Part shown: positions 28,241-37,372 of the stretch, piece after piece
How positions within the stretch are numbered: position 1 is the stretch's first letter
Layout of the letters: each line of letters begins with the position of its first letter
Assembly (NCBI GenBank): GCA_003230835.1
Contig: QIGT01000494.1
Span: forward strand, 1 to 43,535
DNA length: 43,535 nucleotides
Direction: 5' to 3'
From: Gammaproteobacteria bacterium
GTDB taxonomy: Bacteria > Pseudomonadota > Gammaproteobacteria > Pseudomonadales > Azotimanducaceae
Notes under the pieces: model-generated
Databases searched by the model: none
What the model saw: only the letters and a program-made list of their open reading frames with translations
Told to the model about the DNA's origin: nothing
Program-made: the position numbers and the translations under genes

Positions 28241-28954
28241 CTAAAAATTTCTCGCGGGACGAATCCACAACTCTGTAACTTCTGCAGTTGCAGGCAGACG
28301 CAAATTACTAACAACAACTTCTGCGATATCCTTTGGTTGCAGCAACCGTTCCGGGCTGTACTCACGACCTTCTTTGGCAAAGATTTGCTGCTGCCGTGGT
28401 GTCGCTGTTCGGCCTGGAAATACACTCAGTACCCTGACTCCCAGTGGATTGACTTCTGCTCGAAGACTGTCGGTAATCGCTCGCAGTGCTTGAGCGGTAG
28501 CGGCAAACTGTCCGGTGAGAGGCCCAATGTTGTTTACTACGCTTGAGTTAATAAACACAATTTGACCGCGATTGGCGATGATGCCTGGTAACAGACATCG
28601 CGTGAGTTCATAAGGGCCCAGTACGTTACAGCGCATTAAATTTTCCAAACCGTCACGAGCCGCTGAACTCATGGTGCCAGAATCATATAGGCCACCACAG
28701 TTCACCAGAATATCCACCGGACCGATTTCACTCACTGCGTCTTCCATGCGATCAACTTTGTTCAGGTCCAACATTTGAGCTTTGGCTGATCCCAATTTTT
28801 TCCGATTAAGTTCTACTGCGAATTCTTCCAAAGCAGTAATACTGCGGCTGGCCAATGTTAGCTTGCAACCGGCATTGGCCAAGGCCGTGGCAATTCCACG
28901 CCCAATACCCATACTTGCACCGGTGACTAGTGCTTTTTTTCCTTCAAGTAAAAT
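28241..28954 (-). CDS. SDR-fold protein lacking catalytic Tyr and Lys, apparent ATT start
   Basis: Classical short-chain dehydrogenase fold, 237 residues. The first ATG in frame (28912) falls inside the nucleotide-binding motif, so it cannot be the start. The frame upstream reads LLEGKKALVTGAS, and the only initiator after the strong GGAGG (28964-28968) at proper distance (9 nt) is ATT at 28954. TGASMGIG and NCGG are intact, and Asn110 and Ser137/138 are in place. The YxxxK motif reads FAATA (Phe150, Ala154), so normal hydride-transfer chemistry is unlikely. Third gene of the PQQ dehydrogenase run. It may be a decaying or non-catalytic paralogue. Confidence 0.8.
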   Translation of the reverse strand: MLLEGKKALVTGASMGIGRGIATALANAGCKLTLASRSITALEEFAVELNRKKLGSAKAQMLDLNKVDRMEDAVSEIGPVDILVNCGGLYDSGTMSSAARDGLENLMRCNVLGPYELTRCLLPGIIANRGQIVFINSSVVNNIGPLTGQFAATAQALRAITDSLRAEVNPLGVRVLSVFPGRTATPRQQQIFAKEGREYSPERLLQPKDIAEVVVSNLRLPATAEVTELWIRPARNF

Positions 28955-29012
28955 TTGACGAATCCTCCAGGCTATTTCGTTAACGGACAGTACAGCTGGC
29001 TTAAACGTTTAA

Positions 29013-29930
29013 TCACCCCGCGTTCGGGTCATAAACAAAATCACCGTCGCCCACACCGCTATCGTGGAGCGCCACCGTGGATTCAGGTAGTTTCGACAAA
29101 TCACCACCTTGCAGATAATCACGTAAAGTTGTGCCTGTACAGGCCGAATCGCTAGTTGGTGCCCCTAGTTTAGCGTCTGCATCTTTGGCATTCACCGTGC
29201 GAAAGTCAATACTAAAACGTGTTTTACCGGTTACATTCTCTACCGAAGAATGAAGATGTGCGCCTGAAAATAACATCACGCCACCCACTGGGGCCACAAT
29301 TCTCAGGTCGTCTTTACAATTGATCTCTACAGTTGCCCGCGGTTGTTCACGCGTATCTTTACCAATATGTTTGGCAGCATCTCGCCTGCTATCGCGATTC
29401 CATTGATAGTAATCATAATTGCTCGACGTATTGGGCACGACAGAATCAAAAAAAGCATTCTGAAATGCCATTACATTTCCTGCCTGCTGCGCCTTCACTG
29501 GCATCCACCAATTTATCTGACAGTTTGGTGCTGAATACCAGGTGTCACGGTGCGGATGAAACGCGTAGGCAATGCCACTAGTCAGATACCCGTCAGAAGT
29601 GGAAGTTCGCAGACGCGGCACGTCAAAATATGTTTGCTCTAGCTCACATTCAAATTGTTTGAATATTTTCCGTATCCATTCTTTGGCTTCCGGATCATGT
29701 ATGAACATCGGTTTCAGTTTGCTGAGTATATCCGCGTACTCTTCTACGGGAAAAAAATCCTGGGCAATTTCCGGTGAATGCGGTGCAAAAGCTTCTTCGC
29801 TGAGCCGATTTGCCAATGCGCACAAACCTAATGTCGCAGGTGTTGGAGAGTACACATAGATATCACCTCGATAGATACGCCCGCGGCGTTCTTCGTCGCT
29901 ATGAGGAGAATCAAAATAGACTGCTGTCAT
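29013..29930 (-). CDS. Fe(II)/2-oxoglutarate-dependent oxygenase-like protein
   Basis: The protein has 305 residues from ATG 29930 (AAGG about 8 bases upstream). A longer TTG-initiated frame overlaps the upstream gene. The iron-binding triad is recognisable: HRD at 127-129 (in AYAFHPHRDTWYSAP) and a distal His225 or 227 in SGAHLHSSVEN, with Arg238 eleven to thirteen residues later for 2-oxoglutarate. This matches phytanoyl-CoA-dioxygenase-like enzymes. There is no signal peptide, so it acts in the cytoplasm. It follows the PQQ dehydrogenase stop by 25 bp. Substrate unknown. Confidence 0.8.
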   Translation of the reverse strand: MTAVYFDSPHSDEERRGRIYRGDIYVYSPTPATLGLCALANRLSEEAFAPHSPEIAQDFFPVEEYADILSKLKPMFIHDPEAKEWIRKIFKQFECELEQTYFDVPRLRTSTSDGYLTSGIAYAFHPHRDTWYSAPNCQINWWMPVKAQQAGNVMAFQNAFFDSVVPNTSSNYDYYQWNRDSRRDAAKHIGKDTREQPRATVEINCKDDLRIVAPVGGVMLFSGAHLHSSVENVTGKTRFSIDFRTVNAKDADAKLGAPTSDSACTGTTLRDYLQGGDLSKLPESTVALHDSGVGDGDFVYDPNAG

Positions 29931-29955
29931 CCCTATCGCCTTTTCATAAGTTACA

Positions 29956-32085
29956 TCAATGCACTTGTTCGTCTTGCTTGGCAAGTTCGGTATTCGGGCG
30001 CTTCGATGAAAGTCCGATGGCAAATAAGGACCGCCCAGCTGCCATCATCAGTTGCTGCTCACCGTCGACCAAATAGGTTGTTGGCGACGAATTCACCTGG
30101 CCACCAACTTCTAATTCCCAGAGTACCTGACCATTCAGGTCGTCTAATACAAAAAGTCGCCTGTAGTCTCCGCCGAACACAATTCCTCCCGCTGTTGAAA
30201 GTACACCACCGGTCTTCCACCACCGCGTTCTCGGAGGGTTCTTCATTTCCCATATTAACTCCCCGGTTAAGGGATTTAGTGCTCGCACCGCTGAATAGAG
30301 TGTTTGATCGGTACTTACGAATTGTTGGCCACTGCCATAAAATTGTTTTCCCTTCTCATATTCAACAACGTCTTCTTGCTTGAACATTAAACTACCGAAC
30401 TCAACAACTGGTAGATATAAATACCCGGTGCTAGCACTCAAACTCGGGGACTGCCAGTTCATAGCGCCAGTTGAGCTGGGCCAGGTAATCACCCCTTCCA
30501 CGCTCACGCGGGTATCAGGTTCAAGAATTGGACGACCTTCCGGTGTTATTCCTTTGGCCCAGTTTTGTTTGGCAAAAGGAGTTGCGAGTAAGAACTCTCC
30601 AGTCTCGCGATCCAGAACATAATAGAATGCATTCCGGTTTGGCCATAGAATCAGTGATCGTTGTTGCCCTTTCCAATCGGCATCCATCAGTACCGGTATT
30701 TGATTTGAATCCCAGTCGCGTTCATCATTTGGGGTAAATTGAAAGTGCCAGGCAAGCTCTCCTGTCGCGACATCCAAAGCGATGACACTACAGGAATATA
30801 GATTGTCGCCCTCTCGAGCGTGCGATTGATACAAAGGACCAGGATTACCGACGCCCCAATACAGCAATTTCAATTCAGGGTCATATGAACCCGTAAGCCA
30901 GGTTGGAGCTCCACCCGTTTTCCACGACTCTCCTGCCCAGCTGTCATGTCCTGGCTCACCCGGACCTGGTACCGTATAGAAGCGCCACAGCCTTTCACCG
31001 GTCAGCGGGTCATAGGCGTCAAGATAGCCGCGGATACCGAATTCACCACCACCCACACCTATGATCAATTTATTGTCAGCAATTAGTGGTGCCGCCGTGA
31101 TAGATATTCCTTTCTTGTAATCGTCTACCTTGGTCTGCCATACCAACTTACCCGTTTTCGCATCCAGAGCAATCAGTTTTGCATCTACCGTACCCATAAA
31201 TACCAAATCGCCAATAACCGCGACCCCACGATTTACTTTACCGCAACAAACGATGACGTCATTTGGTAACTTGTGGCGATAAACCCAAATTGTACGTCCG
31301 GTTTCAGGGTCCAGGGCATGTACATTGTTTGGCGGCTCCGTGACGTACATGAGCCCGTCATTAACTATTGGTGTGGTTTCGACTATCAGCTCATCGCCTT
31401 CGAACTGACGAATCCACTTTATCCCCAAATCTTGTGCATTATCCCGGTTGATTTGCTCAAGAGGACTATGACGCGTTCCATCGTAGTGACCAGAATAATG
31501 CAGCCAGTTACCTGGTTCTTGCCTGGAGTTCAGCAATCGATCTGCTGTCACTGAAGAGTATTCGACTTCAGGCTGGGCCACATTGACTGCGTCGCTGTTA
31601 CTTAAATCGCGTATGTAGGCCACTGTCTGCCAGATTTCAATTTCGTTAAGTGCCGCTGGCGGCATATTGGTGCCTGCGATGCCGTTTCTGATATTTTGAT
31701 GCAGTGCCCAATCGCTTTGGCCATGTTTGAAATCGGCATCGAAGAGTGCCGGGCCTGAATTACCTTTGCCATCGACACCATGGCACGTCACACAATTAGA
31801 TCTGAAAATCTCGGTACCGGAGTCAATGTCTTCAGTGCTGTTACGAGGATTAAGCACCACACTATAAATATTTTTCGTTTCACCAAGAGGCTCCAGAAAG
31901 ACTTCACTACCCGGTTTCAACATGGAAATCAGCTGGGACCAGCTAACACCGTCGATATCGCCCATAGCCATATCGGCAACAACTTTCACGCGCCAGCGGG
32001 CCTCTGGAACCTGAGAAACTACAATACCCACAAGTACTATTCCCGCAAGGCTGAGCAGCAGAAATATTAACAACAATCTTTTCAT
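29956..32085 (-). CDS. PQQ-dependent dehydrogenase with N-terminal cytochrome c domain
   Basis: Periplasmic quinoprotein of 709 residues. I use ATG 32085, with GAGG 8 bases upstream and an immediate membrane signal (MKRLLLIFLLLSLAG); a TTG seven codons earlier is less likely. Residues about 85-165 form a cytochrome c domain with haem site CVTCH (98-102) and probable axial Met141. The rest is an eight-bladed propeller with tryptophan-docking repeats (LDPETGRTIW, LDAKTGKLVW), the vicinal Cys pair at 280-281 that packs on PQQ, and WLTGSYDPELKLLYWG. It oxidises an alcohol or aldose in the periplasm. The haem domain is N-terminal, not C-terminal as in type II alcohol dehydrogenases. No PQQ synthesis genes are nearby. 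Confidence 0.93.
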   Translation of the reverse strand: MKRLLLIFLLLSLAGIVLVGIVVSQVPEARWRVKVVADMAMGDIDGVSWSQLISMLKPGSEVFLEPLGETKNIYSVVLNPRNSTEDIDSGTEIFRSNCVTCHGVDGKGNSGPALFDADFKHGQSDWALHQNIRNGIAGTNMPPAALNEIEIWQTVAYIRDLSNSDAVNVAQPEVEYSSVTADRLLNSRQEPGNWLHYSGHYDGTRHSPLEQINRDNAQDLGIKWIRQFEGDELIVETTPIVNDGLMYVTEPPNNVHALDPETGRTIWVYRHKLPNDVIVCCGKVNRGVAVIGDLVFMGTVDAKLIALDAKTGKLVWQTKVDDYKKGISITAAPLIADNKLIIGVGGGEFGIRGYLDAYDPLTGERLWRFYTVPGPGEPGHDSWAGESWKTGGAPTWLTGSYDPELKLLYWGVGNPGPLYQSHAREGDNLYSCSVIALDVATGELAWHFQFTPNDERDWDSNQIPVLMDADWKGQQRSLILWPNRNAFYYVLDRETGEFLLATPFAKQNWAKGITPEGRPILEPDTRVSVEGVITWPSSTGAMNWQSPSLSASTGYLYLPVVEFGSLMFKQEDVVEYEKGKQFYGSGQQFVSTDQTLYSAVRALNPLTGELIWEMKNPPRTRWWKTGGVLSTAGGIVFGGDYRRLFVLDDLNGQVLWELEVGGQVNSSPTTYLVDGEQQLMMAAGRSLFAIGLSSKRPNTELAKQDEQVH

Positions 32086-32326
32086 CCGCTGAACCTCATA
32101 CGCCAATTTGTCTATTTTTCTAGCATAGCCTATTCTCTGCAGGAGCGAAATAGGCTACCAGAAGGCTGGGATTCGATCATACAAAGCTAAAATATACGTA
32201 ATAAAAGGCAATCAACGGGCTTATAATCCCGGTGTTCGCGTAAAATGTGACAATGACTGTATTTGTGCTGTGCTAAATGTAATATAAATAGAAAAATGCA
32301 ACCCCATAAAACGGAAACCAACCTCA

Positions 32327-33343
32327 GTGAGCCATCAAAAGAACGACCCAAAACCCTCATCATCTCAAACAGATCTGAATACCGAACCTCGTAACCGTAA
32401 ACCACTGGTTTATGCGTTGGCGTTGGTAGTTGTTGCTTTGATGGCCTATGGCTACAAACTCGTCAATCACGGAATTTTTGCCTGTTCAGCTAACGGCTAT
32501 CAGGACGGATGGTACTTTGCCTACTGTAATTCAACTGCCTACGGCGACTACGATCACGGTGCTCTGTGGTATCCGCTGGAACCAGAAACCGTAAGTTTTG
32601 CCAGCGACGCAGAAGTGCTAATGGTCGGTAGCAGTCGCATGCAGTACGGCTTTTCCACAGACACTGTAGACCAATGGTTCAGTCAACGTGGAATTTCTCA
32701 TTACCTTCTAGGATTCAGCCACACTGAAACAGTTAAGTTCATGCAGCCTCTGTTAGAAAAAGTCAATCCACAAGCAAAAGTCATAGTGATAAACCTGGAC
32801 GGTTTTTTCGAGAATCGCGTTACAGAACCCGTCGCCAAACTCTTCGCAGGCGGAGACAGTCGCAGTCGTTATGAAGCTAAACGGCGCTGGCAAAAACCTC
32901 ACCGCGTACTCTGCGGTGCGATTCCTGGTCTTTGCAAAAACTCTCCGGCTGTCTACCGTAATATTGAGACCGGCCGATGGATTCAATATGGTAAAAACCC
33001 GAACTGGCTCAAGGCACCAACTGCTCTTAAAAGCGAAGAGCAACAAATGGAATTTGATAAGGGCCTAATTCTCGCGCAGGATTTTATACGCTCAATCGAT
33101 CAAGACGGTCGCTGTATTTTTCTGACTATCGTGCCATCGCCATTTACACCAATGAAAGAGGTCGAATACCTGGCCAAAAAATTAGGTATACCGCTGCATG
33201 TTCCAACACCGCAGGGTTATCTTACACGCGACAATTCGCACTTGGATATCCCAAGTGCAGAGCGTTGGAGTCAAGCCTATTTACAACTTTCTGGTGATGA
33301 AATCGAACGATGTTTAACCCAGCCCACAGCTTCTACCCGATAG
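32327..33343 (+). CDS. Membrane-anchored SGNH-like protein (DltD/AlgJ-like)
   Basis: The 338-residue protein starts at GTG 32327. Residues about 28-44 form one membrane anchor, and the rest should be periplasmic. An SGNH-like active site is visible: nucleophile in VLMVGSSRM (Ser102 or 103) and the C-terminal Asp302-x-x-His305 (RDNSHLD), the DxxH spacing of DltD and AlgJ-type proteins. Four or more cysteines in the periplasmic part could form disulfides. First gene of the SGNH-FkbH-ACP-MBOAT operon, 12 bp before FkbH. I infer a role in the final acyl transfer. No obvious ribosome site precedes the GTG. Confidence 0.75.
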   Translation: MSHQKNDPKPSSSQTDLNTEPRNRKPLVYALALVVVALMAYGYKLVNHGIFACSANGYQDGWYFAYCNSTAYGDYDHGALWYPLEPETVSFASDAEVLMVGSSRMQYGFSTDTVDQWFSQRGISHYLLGFSHTETVKFMQPLLEKVNPQAKVIVINLDGFFENRVTEPVAKLFAGGDSRSRYEAKRRWQKPHRVLCGAIPGLCKNSPAVYRNIETGRWIQYGKNPNWLKAPTALKSEEQQMEFDKGLILAQDFIRSIDQDGRCIFLTIVPSPFTPMKEVEYLAKKLGIPLHVPTPQGYLTRDNSHLDIPSAERWSQAYLQLSGDEIERCLTQPTASTR

Positions 33344-33355
33344 AGGGCAATAATA

Positions 33356-35212
33356 GTGAGCCTAAATACGTTAAGTCAGCAGCTGAACTCGTTAGATGTT
33401 GAATCTGATGACGCCTTCAGTAAATTGGCTAATTTGGCCAATCAAGCTGTCGATTACCTGGGCGCTATCCAGATTAATCGCACGATTGATCGTCTCGTAA
33501 ATAAGCCGAATGCGGTCAAGCTGGCCGTACTGTCGTCGGCCACCTGTGATCACCTTGTTCCCGGTATACGATTAGCCGCACTTCGAAGAGGCTTATTGAT
33601 TGAGATCTATTGCGGACAATATGGTCAGTATCGACACGAGATCATGCAACCACCCAGTTCCCTGCGAGCCTTTGCACCCGAGTATATTCTGTTGTCGCTA
33701 CATGCAGACTCATTGCTCGGCCAGATAAGCCCTGCTAGTAGCCCAGATGAGGTTGATGCAATCCTCAACCTGCAAGTCGAATCCTTGATCCAACTGTGGT
33801 CGCAAGCAAAGGCAAACTTTGGAGTAAGCGTAGTACAGCAGAGTTTTTTAGATACGGCGCCTCCGCTGTTTGGCAATCTCGATCGAATGCAATCGGCTAG
33901 TCCTTTTCAAAGGGTGCAAGTACTTAATCAGAAACTGGCAGAAGCTGCGCATCGTGAGCAAACAGGACTGTTGGACGTCTCCAAAGCATCCAGGCAAAAA
34001 GGGCTAACCCATTGGTTTGATCGTGCCCGTTGGCTGCAAGCGAAAATGGAAATTGCCCCTGCCGCAGCCCTGGATTTTGGCGAGCTAATGGCACAATATC
34101 TGAACGCCCAACTAGGCAAAGCACGAAAATGTCTGGTGTTGGATTTGGACAATACTCTATGGGGTGGCGTGATTGGCGACGATGGGCTCGATGGAATTAT
34201 ACTCGGGCAGGGAACGGCTGTAGGCGAAGCGCATTTGTTCATTCAAAGTTACGCTAAATCTTTGAAAGAGCGCGGCATCGTATTGGCGGTTTGTTCGAAA
34301 AATGAAGAGAAAATTGCCCGTGCGGCTTTCACCGATCACCCGGACATGGTGCTGTCTCTGGATGATATAGCTGTTTTTATTGCAAACTGGCAGGACAAAG
34401 CTGTCAATCTACAGACTATCGCAACCACACTTAATATTGGTTTGGCCAGTTTGGTGTTTCTGGATGACAATCCCGCCGAGCGAGAGCGCATTCGAACAGC
34501 ACTGCCAATGGTGGCTGTTCCTGAAGTTGGTGACGATCCGACCTATTTCGTAGACGTTCTTGCTGGCCAGGGGTATTTTGAAGCGGCAACTTTCACTCAG
34601 GAAGACATGCAGCGCGCAGCGCATTATTCGGCGAACTCCAAACGCCAGATGAGCATGGAAACAGCAGTGACAATTGATGACTACCTTGCCGACTTGAGCA
34701 TGCAAATGATGCATGGACCTGTTAGTCAGCTTGAATTGCCACGCGCAACACAATTAATGGCGAAAACCAACCAATTTAATACCACCACGCGACGCTACTC
34801 ACAGGAAGAAATTGCCGCATTTGCGGACGACCTTTCTTGCATCAGTTTTCAAGCGCGCCTGCAAGACAAGTTCGGTGACAACGGCCTGGTTAGCGTAGCA
34901 TTGCTAGCCTCGTCTTCGGCGGACTCCAAGACTCTTGTAATTGAGAATTGGATAATGAGCTGTCGTGTATTTGGCCGAAATCTGGAAGGGGCAATTATGA
35001 ACTTGCTTGTTGCTCAGTCGCTCGAACTGGGTGCGGAACATCTGCGAGCGGAATTTATTCCAACAGCAAAAAATGGTGTGATAGAGAATCTCTTTGCTAC
35101 GCTTGGGTTTCATTTACAATCCACGTCGACTACTGAGACCCAAATTTGGGAAATTAGTTTGGCGGACTACCAATTAATTCCGACCTATATTTCAGTTAAG
35201 GAAAATACATGA
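33356..35212 (+). CDS. FkbH-like HAD-IIIC protein (glyceryl-ACP forming type)
   Basis: Full-length FkbH family protein (618 residues, GTG start). An N-terminal domain (about 50-250) is followed by the HAD phosphatase core KCLVLDLDNTLWGGVIGDDG with Asp263 and Asp265, motif II VCSKNE (314-), and VFLDDNPAERE (368-378). The C-terminal GNAT-like domain carries MAKTNQFNTTTRRYS and WIMSCRVFGRNLE (Cys536). Characterised relatives (FkbH, OzmB, BryA) dephosphorylate 1,3-bisphosphoglycerate and load glycerate on an ACP. The ACP gene overlaps its end by 4 bp (ATGA), a strong link. Cytoplasmic. Confidence 0.93.
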   Translation: MSLNTLSQQLNSLDVESDDAFSKLANLANQAVDYLGAIQINRTIDRLVNKPNAVKLAVLSSATCDHLVPGIRLAALRRGLLIEIYCGQYGQYRHEIMQPPSSLRAFAPEYILLSLHADSLLGQISPASSPDEVDAILNLQVESLIQLWSQAKANFGVSVVQQSFLDTAPPLFGNLDRMQSASPFQRVQVLNQKLAEAAHREQTGLLDVSKASRQKGLTHWFDRARWLQAKMEIAPAAALDFGELMAQYLNAQLGKARKCLVLDLDNTLWGGVIGDDGLDGIILGQGTAVGEAHLFIQSYAKSLKERGIVLAVCSKNEEKIARAAFTDHPDMVLSLDDIAVFIANWQDKAVNLQTIATTLNIGLASLVFLDDNPAERERIRTALPMVAVPEVGDDPTYFVDVLAGQGYFEAATFTQEDMQRAAHYSANSKRQMSMETAVTIDDYLADLSMQMMHGPVSQLELPRATQLMAKTNQFNTTTRRYSQEEIAAFADDLSCISFQARLQDKFGDNGLVSVALLASSSADSKTLVIENWIMSCRVFGRNLEGAIMNLLVAQSLELGAEHLRAEFIPTAKNGVIENLFATLGFHLQSTSTTETQIWEISLADYQLIPTYISVKENT

Positions 35213-35451
35213 CCGATGAAGAGCTGCTGCGATCTTTTTCACAGACACTAGGTGACTTGTTAGGTACGACCGACCTTGAACTGACGCTGGAAACGCTGCG
35301 TAGCGAAGTTCCCGGTTGGGATTCGTTTAATTATATAAATTTTATTGTCGCAATCGAGATCGGCCATAACGTCAAGTTCAAAGTCGCTGACGTCGAGTCA
35401 TTTAGAAATGTCGGTCAAATTGTGTCCGAATTACAAGCCATGTTAGCTTGA
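35209..35451 (+). CDS. Acyl carrier protein
   Basis: The acidic 80-residue protein carries the 4'-phosphopantetheine site Ser39 in GWDSFNYINFIVAIE. Length and the preceding TLETLRSEVP match stand-alone ACPs found with FkbH proteins. The start overlaps the FkbH stop (ATGA), and MBOAT follows after 10 bp. It probably carries the glyceryl unit from FkbH to the membrane transferase. It is not the housekeeping AcpP, whose site is DSLD. Confidence 0.93.
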   Translation: MTDEELLRSFSQTLGDLLGTTDLELTLETLRSEVPGWDSFNYINFIVAIEIGHNVKFKVADVESFRNVGQIVSELQAMLA

Positions 35452-35461
35452 GACCCGGCCA

Positions 35462-37081
35462 ATGCTATTTAACTCATACGAATTCATTTTTATATTCCTG
35501 CCGTTGGTTTTGTTTGGCTTCCAGCTCGCCCGACGATTGGGTTACAACGCCGCCATAGTTTTTCTAATTTTCGTTTCGTTGATATTTTACGCCTGGTGGC
35601 GTCCAATCAATTTACTCATCATTGTGCCTTCGATTTTTGTCAATTATATATTGGCAAAAACCCTGCTGCGATACGCAGAGTACGAGGGAAAGGCCCGGGT
35701 GCGAAATTTCCTGTTAACCATTGGCATCATCAGCAACCTGCTATTCCTTGGGTACTTCAAGTATCTGACTTTTTTCCAGGGCACCAGTAACGATTTATTC
35801 GGCACTGATTTTGTGCTGACATACATCATTTTACCGCTGGGTATTTCGTTTATTACTTTCCAAAAGATTGCGTTTCTGGTTGATGTGCATGGTGGTGGAA
35901 TAAAAGCGTTCAAATTTCGTGAGTTCGCCCTGTTCGTTTTGTTTTTCCCACAGTTGATTGCCGGGCCTATCGTACATTTTAGGGAAATGGTGCCGCAGTA
36001 TCGTCAACTAGGTATACGCATAGATCGAAATATGCTGGCCCTTGGCATTAGCTTGTTCTGCATCGGTTTGTTCAAAAAGGCTGTGTTGGCCGACGGAATC
36101 GCCATCCACGTCACACCTGTTTTCGATGCCGCGGCGGCCGGTCAAGTTATTACTTTGACGTACGCCTGGATCGCAGCGATAGGTTTCACCTTACAAATCT
36201 ATTTTGATTTTGCAGGATACTCCGATATGGCTGCTGGCCTGGCGCTCGCAATAGGCTTACGTTTACCAGTTAATTTTGACAGTCCGCTTAAGTCTTGCAA
36301 TATCATCGATTTTTGGGCGCGTTGGCATATCACGTTGACGCGTTTTCTAACTGCCTATGTCTATAACCCAATTGCATTGTATGGGACTCGACGACGACTG
36401 GGAAAGGGGCTCGGCGGGTTCAACCCGAACAACCCCAAATTCACGGCATTCCTGACACTTTTGGCCGCCCCTACATTTCTCACCATGCTGTTGTCTGGAC
36501 TTTGGCATGGAGCAGGCTATACGTTTATCGTGTGGGGCGCTTTACATGGCGCATATTTATGTATTAATCACGGCTGGCGTCTGATTGCACCCAAGAGGTT
36601 TTCCAGTAGAGAAACGTACGAAAAATGGATGAGACCGGTCGGTTTTGTAATTACTTTTCTGTCAGTAACTTTCGCCATGGTTTGGTTTCGCGCTGAAAGC
36701 GTAGGTTCCGCCCTGGAATTGTCAAAGGCTATGGCAGGCACTAATGGTATTGGCATACCGGAAAAAATTGTCGGCATGATTGGGCTTGAAAACATGTCAT
36801 TTATTATTCCAGAAGCTGTTAGCTTGCTTGAGTTCTTCACCACTGTAGCATGGGTTATTGCGCTTCTGGTAGTAGCACTACTGCTTCCCAATGGGTTTCA
36901 ATTTCTAGCTGCCTATGAGCCTGTACTGGGCTATAAGTTAAAAGATAACCCCAGTTCACGGGTCGCTGCCAAACTTTCGTGGCAACCGTCGTTACCATGG
37001 TTTTTGATTATTTCAGTGCTGCTGATATCAGCTGTTTTACGAGTCGGTGGTCAAAGTGAATTTTTATACTGGCAATTCTAA
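35462..37081 (+). CDS. MBOAT-family membrane O-acyltransferase (AlgI/DltB-like)
   Basis: Polytopic inner-membrane protein of 539 residues with about 11-12 hydrophobic segments. The family core is complete: LPLGISFITFQKIAFLVD (about 124-141), FPQLIAGPIVHF, LQIYFDFAGYSDMAAGLA, FWARWHITLTRF and the histidine motifs LSGLWHGAG (His349) and GALHGAYL (His362). AlgI uses this fold for alginate acetylation and DltB moves D-alanine from DltC. Here the donor should be the ACP encoded next door. Acceptor unknown: an exported glycan or lipid. Confidence 0.95.
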   Translation: MLFNSYEFIFIFLPLVLFGFQLARRLGYNAAIVFLIFVSLIFYAWWRPINLLIIVPSIFVNYILAKTLLRYAEYEGKARVRNFLLTIGIISNLLFLGYFKYLTFFQGTSNDLFGTDFVLTYIILPLGISFITFQKIAFLVDVHGGGIKAFKFREFALFVLFFPQLIAGPIVHFREMVPQYRQLGIRIDRNMLALGISLFCIGLFKKAVLADGIAIHVTPVFDAAAAGQVITLTYAWIAAIGFTLQIYFDFAGYSDMAAGLALAIGLRLPVNFDSPLKSCNIIDFWARWHITLTRFLTAYVYNPIALYGTRRRLGKGLGGFNPNNPKFTAFLTLLAAPTFLTMLLSGLWHGAGYTFIVWGALHGAYLCINHGWRLIAPKRFSSRETYEKWMRPVGFVITFLSVTFAMVWFRAESVGSALELSKAMAGTNGIGIPEKIVGMIGLENMSFIIPEAVSLLEFFTTVAWVIALLVVALLLPNGFQFLAAYEPVLGYKLKDNPSSRVAAKLSWQPSLPWFLIISVLLISAVLRVGGQSEFLYWQF

Positions 37082-37100
37082 ATATTGATTTCGATCTATA

Positions 37101-37112
37101 GGTGTCGACACC
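37101..37112. repeat. 12-bp perfect palindrome behind the MBOAT gene
   Basis: GGTGTCGACACC, 20 bp after the MBOAT stop, in a 291-bp gap before the 37373 gene. It could be an operator or a short hairpin without T-run. Nothing else recognisable is in the gap. Confidence 0.35.
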
Positions 37113-37372
37113 CATGTTTTCGCTAATATTCTTTGTAATAGCGTGGCAAGGTCTCCAGGCGTTTAAAGGACGAATAGCCAGTCCCCGGATGTGGAGGCGC
37201 TGTTGCCGTCCAGGCTAAAACCGGCGTATGATGAAGTTATTTGAAAGTAGATTGACTGCCGCTCAAATACGTAAATGCTATTTGATGACGCGTAAAAACA
37301 CGACAGGTTCGATCACTGCAAGCCAATTGCGCTTACGTTACTCAAGTTCGCTAAGAAATCAGGAAAAAAGCA

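Noticed and set aside
29931-30023. Longer N-terminus for the 2OG oxygenase-like protein from a TTG at 30023
   Set aside because: It would overlap the PQQ dehydrogenase gene by 68 bp and lacks a ribosome site, whereas ATG 29930 has one.
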